Shown piece after piece: positions 49,262 through 57,780 of a stretch of 58,330 nucleotides of DNA. The stretch spans positions 1 to 58,330 of the forward strand of contig NVWQ02000072.1 of assembly GCA_002733715.2 (NCBI GenBank), in the 5' to 3' direction. The notes under the pieces are model-generated. The model was not told the DNA's origin, did not search any database, and saw only the letters and a list, made by a program, of their open reading frames with translations. The stretch comes from Methylophaga sp. GTDB taxonomy: Bacteria > Pseudomonadota > Gammaproteobacteria > Nitrosococcales > Methylophagaceae. Every line of letters begins with the position of its first letter. Within the stretch, counting starts at the first letter, position 1. The translations under genes and the position numbers were made by a program.

Positions 49262-50734
49262 TTAATGCGCCGCAACGGTTCGCCCTTTAGCCCATTGACG
49301 TAGTTCACCTATTTTTTCAGACATGACAATAGCGAGTGGCTGTGTTCTAAATAATTCATCAATCACTATTTCAGTATTGGGTATCACATTTTTAGCATCA
49401 GCAGAATAAATAGCACTAATCACCGCTTGTTCAATCTCGGCACCACTAAATTCAGCACTATTGACAGCTAATTTATCCAGATCAAACGTATCTGCATTGA
49501 GTTTTCTTTTAGCTAAATGAATTCTAAAAATTTCTTTTCTGACTGCACGATCAGGTAAATCTACAAAGAAAATTTCATCTAAACGTCCTTTACGAATTAA
49601 TTCAGGAGGCAAGCTTTCAATATCATTTGAAGTGGCAACAATAAAAGAGCCTTCATTAGATTCCGCCATCCACGTTAATAATGTGCCTAATAATCGGGTA
49701 GAGACACCATCATCATTATTATTTTGCGATAAGGCTTTTTCAATTTCATCTATCCAAACAACACATGGCGTCATTACATTGGCAACATCAAGTGCTCGGC
49801 GAAGGTTCTTTTCCGTTTCACCAATATATTTATTATACAAAGCCGCCATATCAAGTCGTAATAAGGGTAATTTGAATTGCCCCGCTACCGCTTTGGCGGC
49901 CAAACTTTTTCCGCTTCCTTGCACACCCAATAATAATATACCCTTCGGTGCATCTTGATCTGGCTTAGTTTCTAATAACGCTTTTTCACGAATTTTTAAC
50001 CATTTCTTCAAATTGGCTAGCCCTGCAACATCAGAAAAACTAGCCGTATCGGCTTCATATTGAATTACACCATCTTTGCTAAACAATTCATATTTGGCTT
50101 CTTGTACTCTTTTCACATCTTTATGGGTAATAGCGCCATCATCAACGATCGCTTGCCGAATCAAGCGACGTGCATCTAGAGTAGTTATGCCTGATAAATT
50201 TGATACCATTTGATTCATTGCTATTTTATCTGTTTTTACCGCTGCACCCGTTTCCATTTGCCACTTACGTGCTTCATCTTGCAAAATAGATTGTAGAATA
50301 TTCTTGTCCGGCAACTGCAAATGGAAACGCATACACCACGGTGCTAATTCTTCTGGTATATCCAGACTATGGGTAATAAAAATAAGCCGTCGAGGTGTTT
50401 TCTCAAAGTTGTAAGCAATTTCTTTAATATAGCGAATAGCGATAGGATCAGATAAATATGGGTGAAAATCCAGTAATAGATAATAACCTACATCTGCACT
50501 AAATTTTATATGCTTAAGCACATCATTGGGTGCATCCGTATATTCAATTGCACCGCTCAGCTTTAGTTGAGCATTTTTCAATCCTTCAGTTGCTGACCAA
50601 CGAAAAATCGCACTATTGAGTTTTATCCCAAAACGGATAAAAAGATCAACAGCTCTTGGCTCTTCTTGTGTTTCAATTACGATAATGGGCGTGGAACTAC
50701 GTAGCGCTATTTCTAAATCTTTAAGTTCTGGCAT
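49262..50734 (-). CDS. Ycf46-like AAA+ ATPase inside the mod operon
   Basis: 490 residues. An N-terminal domain of about 230 residues with a degenerate P-loop-type fold (STPIIVIETQEEPRAVDLFIRF; ADVGYYLLLDFHPYL) is followed by a complete AAA+ module: Walker A LLGVQGSGKSLAAKAVAGQ near residue 270, Walker B CVVWIDEIEKAL, sensor 1 FIVATSNDIE, arginine finger region IRKGRLDEIFFVDLPDR, sensor 2 FSGAEIEQAV. The two-part layout matches the Ycf46 family, known from plastids, cyanobacteria and many proteobacteria; biochemical function is not established. It lies between modA and modB, 77 nt and 21 nt away. A chaperone role for molybdenum cofactor enzymes or transport is only inference. Confidence 0.8.
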   Translation of the reverse strand: MPELKDLEIALRSSTPIIVIETQEEPRAVDLFIRFGIKLNSAIFRWSATEGLKNAQLKLSGAIEYTDAPNDVLKHIKFSADVGYYLLLDFHPYLSDPIAIRYIKEIAYNFEKTPRRLIFITHSLDIPEELAPWCMRFHLQLPDKNILQSILQDEARKWQMETGAAVKTDKIAMNQMVSNLSGITTLDARRLIRQAIVDDGAITHKDVKRVQEAKYELFSKDGVIQYEADTASFSDVAGLANLKKWLKIREKALLETKPDQDAPKGILLLGVQGSGKSLAAKAVAGQFKLPLLRLDMAALYNKYIGETEKNLRRALDVANVMTPCVVWIDEIEKALSQNNNDDGVSTRLLGTLLTWMAESNEGSFIVATSNDIESLPPELIRKGRLDEIFFVDLPDRAVRKEIFRIHLAKRKLNADTFDLDKLAVNSAEFSGAEIEQAVISAIYSADAKNVIPNTEIVIDELFRTQPLAIVMSEKIGELRQWAKGRTVAAH

Positions 50735-50811
50735 AGTTAACTAGCTTTGATTTGTGGTAATTACAGAATCTTAAGTATGCCATAAACTAGTATTAAAAGA
50801 ACTTGAAGAAG

Positions 50812-51564
50812 TTATAAAAATCCATATTCAGAAAAAATAGTTTTGGCTTCTTTTTGCTGAATAAATTTCATCAACTGCATAGCATTGTCAGAGGCTCCCT
50901 GAATTATAATTCCTTGTTGCTGTAGCGTTGCATCTAATTTTATAAATACTCCCTGAGAAGCAAGTTTTGGCTGAATAATATGTCCATAAGGTACCAATCC
51001 CGCATCAACTGTAGATGATAGAGCAAATTGTACTGCTTGCGATGCATTTTCAGCTATGAGTAGATGCGGTTGAATTTCCTGCCAGATCCCTAGGTTTTCC
51101 AATTCTCTTTTAGCAGCCTGACCATAAGGAGCATGGCGAGGGTTTGCAATGGCTATTTTATTAAGCTTACCTTGTTCTAGTGCTATTTTCAGACTGAGTA
51201 AACCCTCTTCAATATTTAATGATGAATGATGTGATGCAAATAAGGCTAATTGCGCCTTCGCATAGTTAACAGGCTCACCTACCGTAAGATCTAATTTTCT
51301 CAGCCTCTGAATATAATAGGGATCAGCAGATAAAAACACATCAAATGGTGCACCATGTTGAATTTGTGTTGTTAGAGTGCCTGATGCCGCATAACTTATT
51401 GCTAGCTTGTGACTTGTACCTTGCTCAAAGACTTTAGCCAGTTCAGGCAAAACATAACGCAGGTTAGCAGCTGCTGCAACGCGAATTTCGTCTGCTTGTA
51501 GCGGCAATGTAAAACACATAAATAAAAGACTTAAAAGGTACTTTGAAATTTTTCTGATCTCCAC
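50812..51564 (-). CDS. modA: Molybdate-binding periplasmic protein
   Basis: 250 residues. Signal peptide ending PLQA, then DEIRVAAAANLRYVLPELAK, ISYAASGTLTTQIQHGAPFDVFLSAD and KIAIANPRHAPYGQAAKREL, the ModA signatures; AENASQAVQFALSSTVDAGLVPYG completes the site that binds the oxyanion. First gene of modA-AAA-modB-modC. The only normal in-frame start that keeps the signal peptide is a GTG at 51564, which abuts the T-run of the pnp terminator and has no Shine-Dalgarno; a GGAG just after it would instead suit an AUU five codons on. The start is therefore uncertain. Confidence 0.88.
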   Translation of the reverse strand: MEIRKISKYLLSLLFMCFTLPLQADEIRVAAAANLRYVLPELAKVFEQGTSHKLAISYAASGTLTTQIQHGAPFDVFLSADPYYIQRLRKLDLTVGEPVNYAKAQLALFASHHSSLNIEEGLLSLKIALEQGKLNKIAIANPRHAPYGQAAKRELENLGIWQEIQPHLLIAENASQAVQFALSSTVDAGLVPYGHIIQPKLASQGVFIKLDATLQQQGIIIQGASDNAMQLMKFIQQKEAKTIFSEYGFL

Positions 51565-51591
51565 AAAAAAGCCCCGATAAACGGGGCTTTT
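51565..51591 (-). terminator. Rho-independent terminator of pnp
   Basis: Perfect 10-bp stem (AAAAGCCCCG with CGGGGCTTTT; arms 51567-51576 and 51582-51591, 5-nt loop) 27 nt past the pnp stop, followed on the minus strand by a T-run that touches the GTG of modA. A modA promoter would have to lie upstream in the 3' end of pnp, or modA relies on readthrough. Confidence 0.9.
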
Positions 51592-51618
51592 AAGTTTACA
51601 GTTTATATTGACTACAAA

Positions 51619-53712
51619 CTAGTCTGAGCTTTCTTCATTCACTGCTTTCATGCTTAAACGAATACGACCTTGACGATCTACTTCAAGTACTTTCACTTGA
51701 ATTGTGTCACCTTCAGATAATTTGTCACTTACATTTTCAACTCGCTCATCCGAGATTTGTGAAATATGAACCAAACCATCTTTACCTGGCAAAATCGTTA
51801 CAAATGCACCGAAGTCCATTAATTTAGCAACGCGGCCTTCGTAGATACGGCCCACTTCAACGTCAGCAGTAATATCTTCGATACGACGTAATGCATCTTG
51901 CCCTGCATTTAAATCTGATGAGAAAATTCTTACCGTACCATCATCATCAATATCAATAACCGCACCTGTTTCTTCAGTCAGTGCACGGATAGTCGCACCA
52001 CCTTTACCAATTACGTCACGAATCTTATCTGAGTTGATTTTGATTGTGATAATACGTGGCGCATATTCTGACATCTCTTCACGGTGTGATGAAAGGTTAG
52101 CGTTCATTGTTTCAAGAATCGTTAATCGACCATCACGTGCTTGTGATAATGCCGTTGTCATGATTTCTTCATTGATGCCTTCAATCTTGATATCCATTTG
52201 AAGTGCTGTGATACCTTTTGCAGTACCGGCTACTTTAAAGTCCATATCGCCTAAGTGATCTTCATCACCTAATATATCAGTCAATACAGCGTAACCGTTG
52301 TCTTCTTTAATCAAACCCATTGCAATGCCAGCAACAGGTGCTTTAATTGGCACACCCGCATCCATTAACGCTAAAGAAGTACCACAAACAGAAGCCATTG
52401 AGCTTGAACCATTTGATTCCGTGATTTCTGATACAACACGAATAACATACGGAAAATCTTCAGCTGAAGGCATTACTGCTTGGATACCTCGTTTTGCTAA
52501 TTTACCATGGCCGATTTCACGACGCTTAGGCGAGCCAACAAAACCTGTTTCACCCACACAGAATGGAGGGAAGTTGTAATGCAACATAAAACGATCACGG
52601 TATTCACCTTCAACCGCATCAATCATCTGTGCATCACGTTCAGCACCTAGTGTTGCCACAACAATCGCTTGTGTTTCACCACGTGTGAACAATGCGCTGC
52701 CATGTACACGAGGCAATACCGTTGTTTCAACAGTTACTTGACGTACTGTTGATGTATCACGACCATCAATACGAGGTTCGCCAGCAATGATTCTGCCACG
52801 CACTAATTCTTTTTCAATTTTTGCAAATGCTGCTGTGATTTCATCAACAGGTAAATCATCATTTTCAAGTGCTAATGCTTCAAGTGTTGCATTGCGCACA
52901 TTGCCTAACTCGTCTTGACGCGCTAATTTATCACTGATTTGGTATGCCGCTTCAATACCTGACAATGCTTTTTCTTTAACCGCATCAAAGATAGCAGGAT
53001 CTTTTTCTGGTGCAGTCCAATCCCATGCTTCTTTACCCACTTCAGCTTTTAACTCCTTCACTAGAGTAATCGCTGCTTGTAATTTTTCATGGCCAAACAT
53101 AACAGAGCCAAGCATTATTTCTTCTGATAATTCAGCAGCTTCTGATTCAACCATTAGAACAGCACTATCAGTACCGGCGACAACCAAATCTAAGTCACTC
53201 GTTAGCAATTGCTCTTTGCTTGGGTTCAGTACATATTCACCATCGATATAACCAACACGTGCACCACCAATCGGGCCATTGAATGGAATACCAGAAATCG
53301 CTAATGCAGCTGAGGCACCAATCATTGCAGGAATATCAGGGTCAATGGCTGGATCTAATGCCATTACTGTTGCGATAACTTGAACTTCATTCAAGAAGCC
53401 TTTAGGGAATAATGGACGCAATGGACGGTCAATTAAACGACATGTTAATGTTTCTTTTTCACTAGGACGACCTTCTCGTTTGAAAAATCCACCTGGAATT
53501 TTACCTGCTGCGTATGTACGTTCTTGGTAGTTAACCGTCAACGGGAAGAAACTTTGACCCGGTTGGACGTTCTTTTTACCAACAACCGTCACCATTACAG
53601 ATGTTTCGCCTAAGCTAGCAATGATTGCCCCGCTTGCTTGACGTGCTACCTTTCCAGTTTCAAGCGTTAAAGTATGATCGCCATATTGAACCGATTTTAT
53701 TACTGATTTCAC
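51619..53712 (-). CDS. pnp: Polynucleotide phosphorylase
   Basis: 697 residues. 3'-5' phosphorolytic exoribonuclease of the degradosome. Two RNase PH-like domains (residues 1-210 and 310-540) with [34 protein letters not shown] and the catalytic Asp region [16 protein letters not shown]; then a KH domain with [20 protein letters not shown] and an S1 domain with [29 protein letters not shown]. Length agrees with E. coli (711). It follows rpsO as usual, with a strong hairpin in its 5' leader. Confidence 0.97.
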   Translation of the reverse strand: MKSVIKSVQYGDHTLTLETGKVARQASGAIIASLGETSVMVTVVGKKNVQPGQSFFPLTVNYQERTYAAGKIPGGFFKREGRPSEKETLTCRLIDRPLRPLFPKGFLNEVQVIATVMALDPAIDPDIPAMIGASAALAISGIPFNGPIGGARVGYIDGEYVLNPSKEQLLTSDLDLVVAGTDSAVLMVESEAAELSEEIMLGSVMFGHEKLQAAITLVKELKAEVGKEAWDWTAPEKDPAIFDAVKEKALSGIEAAYQISDKLARQDELGNVRNATLEALALENDDLPVDEITAAFAKIEKELVRGRIIAGEPRIDGRDTSTVRQVTVETTVLPRVHGSALFTRGETQAIVVATLGAERDAQMIDAVEGEYRDRFMLHYNFPPFCVGETGFVGSPKRREIGHGKLAKRGIQAVMPSAEDFPYVIRVVSEITESNGSSSMASVCGTSLALMDAGVPIKAPVAGIAMGLIKEDNGYAVLTDILGDEDHLGDMDFKVAGTAKGITALQMDIKIEGINEEIMTTALSQARDGRLTILETMNANLSSHREEMSEYAPRIITIKINSDKIRDVIGKGGATIRALTEETGAVIDIDDDGTVRIFSSDLNAGQDALRRIEDITADVEVGRIYEGRVAKLMDFGAFVTILPGKDGLVHISQISDERVENVSDKLSEGDTIQVKVLEVDRQGRIRLSMKAVNEESSD

Positions 53713-53775
53713 TTTTCTGTTCCTTATCGTTCATCCGGCCTATTCCGAAATAAACTTATAATTTAATTTCTAAAC

Positions 53776-53815
53776 AAATACGCCCCCGAGGTCATAAGAC
53801 TTCGGGGGCGTATTT
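53776..53815 (-). terminator. Hairpin between rpsO and pnp
   Basis: A perfect 14-bp stem (core CGCCCCCGA with TCGGGGGCG; arms 53776-53789 and 53802-53815, 12-nt loop) lies 64 nt before the pnp ATG. The T-run after it on the minus strand is short and broken, so it may be an rpsO terminator that leaks, or the processing hairpin of the pnp leader. In E. coli both a terminator and an RNase III-cleaved leader stem occupy this gap. Confidence 0.7.
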
Positions 53816-53890
53816 TTAAATACTAACCCTGCAATCGATACATTGCGAAAGCACGGGGTTATACATATTCTTTATTGCTTCTTGCAACGC

Positions 53891-54160
53891 TTAACGACGT
53901 AGGCCAAGGCTTGCAATCAATTCACGGTAACGCGTGATATCTTTCTTTTTCAAGTAATCTAACATTTTACGACGACCACTTACCATTTTAAGTAGACCTT
54001 GACGTGAATGATGATCATGAATGTTTTTTTCGAAGTGACCAGAAAGGTCTGCAATACGTGCTGTTAATAGTGCAACTTGTACTTCAGCAGAACCAGTATC
54101 GCCTTCTGAGCGCTGATATTTACTAATTACTTCTTGTGTTTTTTCTAGTGATAATGACAT
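53891..54160 (-). CDS. rpsO: 30S ribosomal protein S15
   Basis: 89 residues from the ATG at 54160, identical in length to E. coli S15. The frame is open four codons further to a TTG, but GGAG lies 6 nt before the ATG. Conserved [37 protein letters not shown] and the end [15 protein letters not shown]. It binds 16S rRNA early in 30S assembly. Upstream is the inserted M16 peptidase gene where truB would be expected. Confidence 0.97.
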   Translation of the reverse strand: MSLSLEKTQEVISKYQRSEGDTGSAEVQVALLTARIADLSGHFEKNIHDHHSRQGLLKMVSGRRKMLDYLKKKDITRYRELIASLGLRR

Positions 54161-54182
54161 TAAAAACTCCAACTTTATTAAT

Positions 54183-54205
54183 GTAGCCTGTTTTAAAAAG
54201 GCTAC
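54183..54205 (-). promoter_or_regulatory. Hairpin in the rpsO leader
   Basis: GTAGCCT pairs with AGGCTAC (arms 54183-54189 and 54199-54205, 9-nt loop), 22 nt before the rpsO ATG. S15 represses its own mRNA in many bacteria by binding structured leaders. Whether this hairpin does that is unknown; it is too weakly T-flanked to be a terminator. Confidence 0.4.
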
Positions 54206-54322
54206 GAGCTAAATTCTGGATTACCTCAGCGCCTAATAGAACAGGGACCAAAATATCCAACCATTTAAAGAGCAGGTATTTTACTGACTTTTTATTGCAT
54301 ATTCAAGCTCTTCCTATTTTTT

Positions 54323-56287
54323 CTAAATAAGGTGCTTTTCTAAATCTTCTTTAAGATGCTGTGCATTATTATTTCTAATGTAAACCTTACTGCCATTAGT
54401 TAAGATTATTTCTAAAAGTGGCTTCCAAAATAAAATAGAAGCCCCGAAACTTTTAAAGGATGTATTTGGCTTCCAGCTGCTTATTTTAATATCTGCAATA
54501 TCTTCATTTTGAATAGTTTTGACACGATGACCGATAAGACATATGCCCTTTTTTGTGACCACTAGCCGGGCATAATAAGAAAATAAATAACGGCAAAGCA
54601 GCAAAAATAACAAAATACCTAAAACCATATCACTTATAGTCCATATATAACTATAAGGCACGTCAATGCTATAAATATAGGCATTGTTACCGACAATATA
54701 AGTCAATACTAAATATTTTATCCATTCCCATAATAATGCCGATAGATAATATATAGCTATAATATAAAGGAATCCTATGAACCTATTGCTGATTCTCCGA
54801 CTCATTATAATATCTCTATATGCACAGGCCACTTTTCGGTCAGTCATATCAAAATAATAAAGTCTGAAATAGATAATAATCATCGCCACGAAAGACAGTA
54901 AACTTAAGACCGATATATCATATGGGAAAAAATGATATTCACGCGATATAACAGAATACTGACGGTTATCTACAAAGGTTTCTTTTAATACATTGCGAAA
55001 GTTTTCATGGTCGATATTTTCAAAAAACTGAAATGAAGAATCCATGCTATCAAACTCTTCTTTTAAGTATTGCGTAGTGCCGATAAGTTTCATCAAGCTG
55101 CCACTGTCGTGCTCAATAGAAGTATAGTGTTTTTTATACTCTCTTAGAGCCTCATCTATTGTCTCATCCGACAAACTTTCTAAATCATCATTGATCGCTT
55201 CGCGCACCGCTATAATATTCGTTTCAAATTCATCATGTAGCCCGTCAAAATAAATATAGGCAAGTCTTGCTTTACCCCGATTTGTACCCGAGGCATAAAT
55301 CGAATAAGTATGGCCTAAATCATTGCGCAGGTTTTGCTGTAACCGAAGAGCAAGGTTATCTAAATATGCATTAATAATTAGGTATTTCATATAATCATCC
55401 ATGATATATTTCACCCCAATATAACCACCATTTTCAGATGTGCCTTCTAGATATAGATGATAGGGTATTTGATTAAGCTGAGGTGTTTCAACAGGCTCAA
55501 CTGCCTTTTCTGTTCCTTCTTTATTTATCGAGCCATAATGCATTTGCACATGCTCTTTCATTTTCAGTACATCAAAATTCCCTGCAACTTTTAATATCAT
55601 ATTAGCTGGGTAATAATAGGCATCATAATGAGCCATTACCTCTTCTAAAGTGAATGTCTGGTTATTGATTTTCTGATTGAAATACGCAGGTTGTGTAGTT
55701 GCATCATCTAAGGAAAAATCATCTTTGTAAATGTCCGGTTGAGGAGGCGCTAGCGCTTCCATGGTTTTTGCAAGATACCACAAGGGTTTATCCAGCCATT
55801 CATACGCACCTATTTCTGTTTGAACAGCTCCTTTTTCACTGACTAAATCTTCGATCTCTACCTGTTTATCAAATAGCATTCTTGCGAATTGTTCAACAAT
55901 CCAAAAGGATTTTTCACTTCTTATAGTAGCGTTATAGCCTGTTTTATAGCGCGTGGTATAACCGTTCATATAGGTCGCACCTTCCTCTTTGATATAATCC
56001 ACGTAGTCGCGATGAGGAATTCTTTTATCACGGAATACTATATGCTCAACCAAATGTGAAAGCCCTAATGTTTTCTCATCTTCAACATCTGTACCCACTG
56101 CAACAGTCAGCTCTACCTGGGTATTTTCGGCTTTATCATCGCTCAGCAGATACACTTGTAAGCCATTATCAAGTTTCAAATAGACAATATCTTTGTAAGG
56201 ATCGTCTTCAATAGCAGCATTGAGCGAAAAACTTATGAAGAAAAATAATAGATAGATAGATTTCATTAGTTTGAAGCTTATTTCCAT
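54323..56287 (-). CDS. Membrane-anchored M16 zinc peptidase fused to a PH-like domain
   Basis: 654 residues, unusual architecture. Signal peptide FFFISFSLNAA; then a full M16 peptidase unit: inverted zinc motif HLVEH at residues 78-82 with the third ligand Glu near residue 158 (VQTEIGAYE), and the M16_C half with LRNDLGHTYSIYASG near residue 340. After about residue 450 come three TM helices (about 455-480, 505-535, 548-572) and a last domain of 80 residues (YARLVVTKKGICLIGHRVKTI; LEIILTNGSKVYIRN) that reads like a bacterial PH domain. Alternative start ATG 56266. It is 23 nt after truB and breaks the usual truB-rpsO adjacency. The catalytic motif is intact; substrate unknown. Confidence 0.8.
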   Translation of the reverse strand: MEISFKLMKSIYLLFFFISFSLNAAIEDDPYKDIVYLKLDNGLQVYLLSDDKAENTQVELTVAVGTDVEDEKTLGLSHLVEHIVFRDKRIPHRDYVDYIKEEGATYMNGYTTRYKTGYNATIRSEKSFWIVEQFARMLFDKQVEIEDLVSEKGAVQTEIGAYEWLDKPLWYLAKTMEALAPPQPDIYKDDFSLDDATTQPAYFNQKINNQTFTLEEVMAHYDAYYYPANMILKVAGNFDVLKMKEHVQMHYGSINKEGTEKAVEPVETPQLNQIPYHLYLEGTSENGGYIGVKYIMDDYMKYLIINAYLDNLALRLQQNLRNDLGHTYSIYASGTNRGKARLAYIYFDGLHDEFETNIIAVREAINDDLESLSDETIDEALREYKKHYTSIEHDSGSLMKLIGTTQYLKEEFDSMDSSFQFFENIDHENFRNVLKETFVDNRQYSVISREYHFFPYDISVLSLLSFVAMIIIYFRLYYFDMTDRKVACAYRDIIMSRRISNRFIGFLYIIAIYYLSALLWEWIKYLVLTYIVGNNAYIYSIDVPYSYIWTISDMVLGILLFLLLCRYLFSYYARLVVTKKGICLIGHRVKTIQNEDIADIKISSWKPNTSFKSFGASILFWKPLLEIILTNGSKVYIRNNNAQHLKEDLEKHLI

Positions 56288-56310
56288 TAACTATAGATTC
56301 ACTGGGGGCA

Positions 56311-57228
56311 CTATACCGCAACAAACACACGTTTGGGCGCGACGATTCCTTGCTCCGTCATTTCACCTAAACCAATAAACTGCTTATTGGCGTCAAATAA
56401 TCGTACCTTTTCGCCGTCAAAATCCTGGTTAACTTTAATTGTTTGGCCATGCCTTAAAGCATCGACCATGTCATCCGTTGCATGAATACTAGGCCAATCT
56501 GGAAGTGCATTTTCTGCTGCTAACAATTCATCATCTAAGTGCTGCAGACCTTGCTCAGCAATTTCTTCTAGCTGTTCAATCGTTATCGCTTGTTCAAGAT
56601 CATACCCTGCGGCAGAAACTCGGCGCAACATGATGACATGTCCACCACTTCCTAGTTTATGGCTGATATCTTCAACCAAGGTGCGAATATACGTGCCTTT
56701 GCTACAGTGCACATCTAAAGTAAAACTTTCAGTTGTTATCGATAACAATTGAATATCATAAATAGTGATTCGACGTGATTTACGTTCGACCTCTATACCT
56801 TGTCGCGCCAGTTTATATAAAGGTTGACCTTGATATTTAAGTGCAGAAAACATGGGGGGTACTTGATCTTGCTCACCCATGAATTCGGGTAATAAATTTG
56901 CAACATCTTGCTCTGAGAAAGTAGGAGTTTCACTGGTATTCAGTACTGCACCGTCAGAATCACCACTGTCTGTTACTACACCAAGTTGACAGGTAACATG
57001 ATAGCGCTTATCAGCATCTAATAAATAGGATGAGACTTTAGTCGCGTCACCTAAACAGATTGGCAACACACCCGTTGCCAATGGATCAAGCGCACCCGTA
57101 TGACCTGCCTTTTTTGCATCAAAGAGGCGCTTAACTTGTTGTAAAACGTGATTTGAACTGCGGCCAGTTGGCTTATCTATAATCACAATACCTGTGATAT
57201 TTCGGCCTTTTTTATTACGTCGTCCCAT
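56311..57228 (-). CDS. truB: tRNA pseudouridine-55 synthase
   Basis: 305 residues. Makes pseudouridine 55 in the T-loop of tRNA. KPTGRSSNHVLQQVKRLF near residue 20 and AGHTGALDPLATGVLPICLG, with the catalytic Asp near residue 49, are the TruB signature; KGTYIRTLVEDI and the C-terminal PUA-like part (RLFDANKQFIGLGEM) follow. Its start codon and its Shine-Dalgarno (GAGG) lie inside one arm of a 166-bp palindromic element that fills the gap to rbfA. Confidence 0.96.
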   Translation of the reverse strand: MGRRNKKGRNITGIVIIDKPTGRSSNHVLQQVKRLFDAKKAGHTGALDPLATGVLPICLGDATKVSSYLLDADKRYHVTCQLGVVTDSGDSDGAVLNTSETPTFSEQDVANLLPEFMGEQDQVPPMFSALKYQGQPLYKLARQGIEVERKSRRITIYDIQLLSITTESFTLDVHCSKGTYIRTLVEDISHKLGSGGHVIMLRRVSAAGYDLEQAITIEQLEEIAEQGLQHLDDELLAAENALPDWPSIHATDDMVDALRHGQTIKVNQDFDGEKVRLFDANKQFIGLGEMTEQGIVAPKRVFVAV

Positions 57229-57391
57229 GGGGCACCTCTATTTATTCTGTTTGAACAGATTTGTACCTGAGAGATTCAAGAACAAGGCGAAGAACGTAAT
57301 CAATAGTGAGCTATTTGTAAGGTTTTCAACGAAGTTATTGGATTTCTCAGGTGCGAAGATGTTAATCATGAATAAATAGAGATGTCCCATG
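57226..57391. repeat. 166-bp imperfect palindrome filling the rbfA-truB gap (MITE-like)
   Basis: The terminal 22 nt (57226-57247 and 57370-57391) are inverted copies with 20 of 22 matches, including a perfect 12-bp CTCTATTTATTC/GAATAAATAGAG. Inside, the arms keep pairing without gaps at 36 of 59 positions by my hand alignment, best around CCTGAGA/TCTCAGG and AATAG/CTATT at the centre. The whole element can fold into one long hairpin. The left terminus contains the truB ATG and its Shine-Dalgarno. It looks like a non-autonomous miniature element; no transposase is present and no second copy was seen in the window. Confidence 0.85.
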
Positions 57392-57404
57392 CTAATTTGG
57401 GCGC

Positions 57405-57779
57405 TTAATCGTCTTTAGGCAGATCTTTGTTTGCCTCAGATATTAGCTCATCCATATGAAAGCCATGTTCAAGCGATTTATCATAATGAAAACGTAGTTC
57501 TGGAATATTGCGTAACTCAACACGACTGGCTAAACGGCGACGTAAAAATCCTGCTGCATTAGTAAGACCAGCAATACATTCTTTGATATCTTCTTCTGAA
57601 TTATCGGTTGTTAGGCGTGTCACTAACACTTTGGCGTATTTCATATCAGCGGTAACGTTAACATGAGATACCGTTACCATGCCTACGCGCGGATCAGATA
57701 CTTCATGTTGAATCATTTGGGCAAGCTCACGCATAATGAGCTCACCAATTCGATTCGATCGACTAAATTCTCTTGCCAT
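57405..57779 (-). CDS. rbfA: 30S ribosome-binding factor A
   Basis: 124 residues from the ATG at 57779, which gives MAREFSRSNRIGELIMREL, the family opening. The frame is open 41 codons further but that part lies within infB. The ATG is one base after the infB stop, so translation is coupled. KH-like fold with DPRVGMVTVSHVNVTADMKYAKV and ELRFHYDKSLEHGFHMDELI. Needed for 16S rRNA 5' end maturation and cold adaptation. Last 14 nt before the palindromic element. Confidence 0.96.
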   Translation of the reverse strand: MAREFSRSNRIGELIMRELAQMIQHEVSDPRVGMVTVSHVNVTADMKYAKVLVTRLTTDNSEEDIKECIAGLTNAAGFLRRRLASRVELRNIPELRFHYDKSLEHGFHMDELISEANKDLPKDD

Positions 57780-57780
57780 T

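Noticed and set aside
57194-57379. 61-codon plus-strand ORF across the rbfA-truB gap
   Set aside because: It is explained by the palindromic element and the antisense of truB; no ribosome-binding site or family was recognised.
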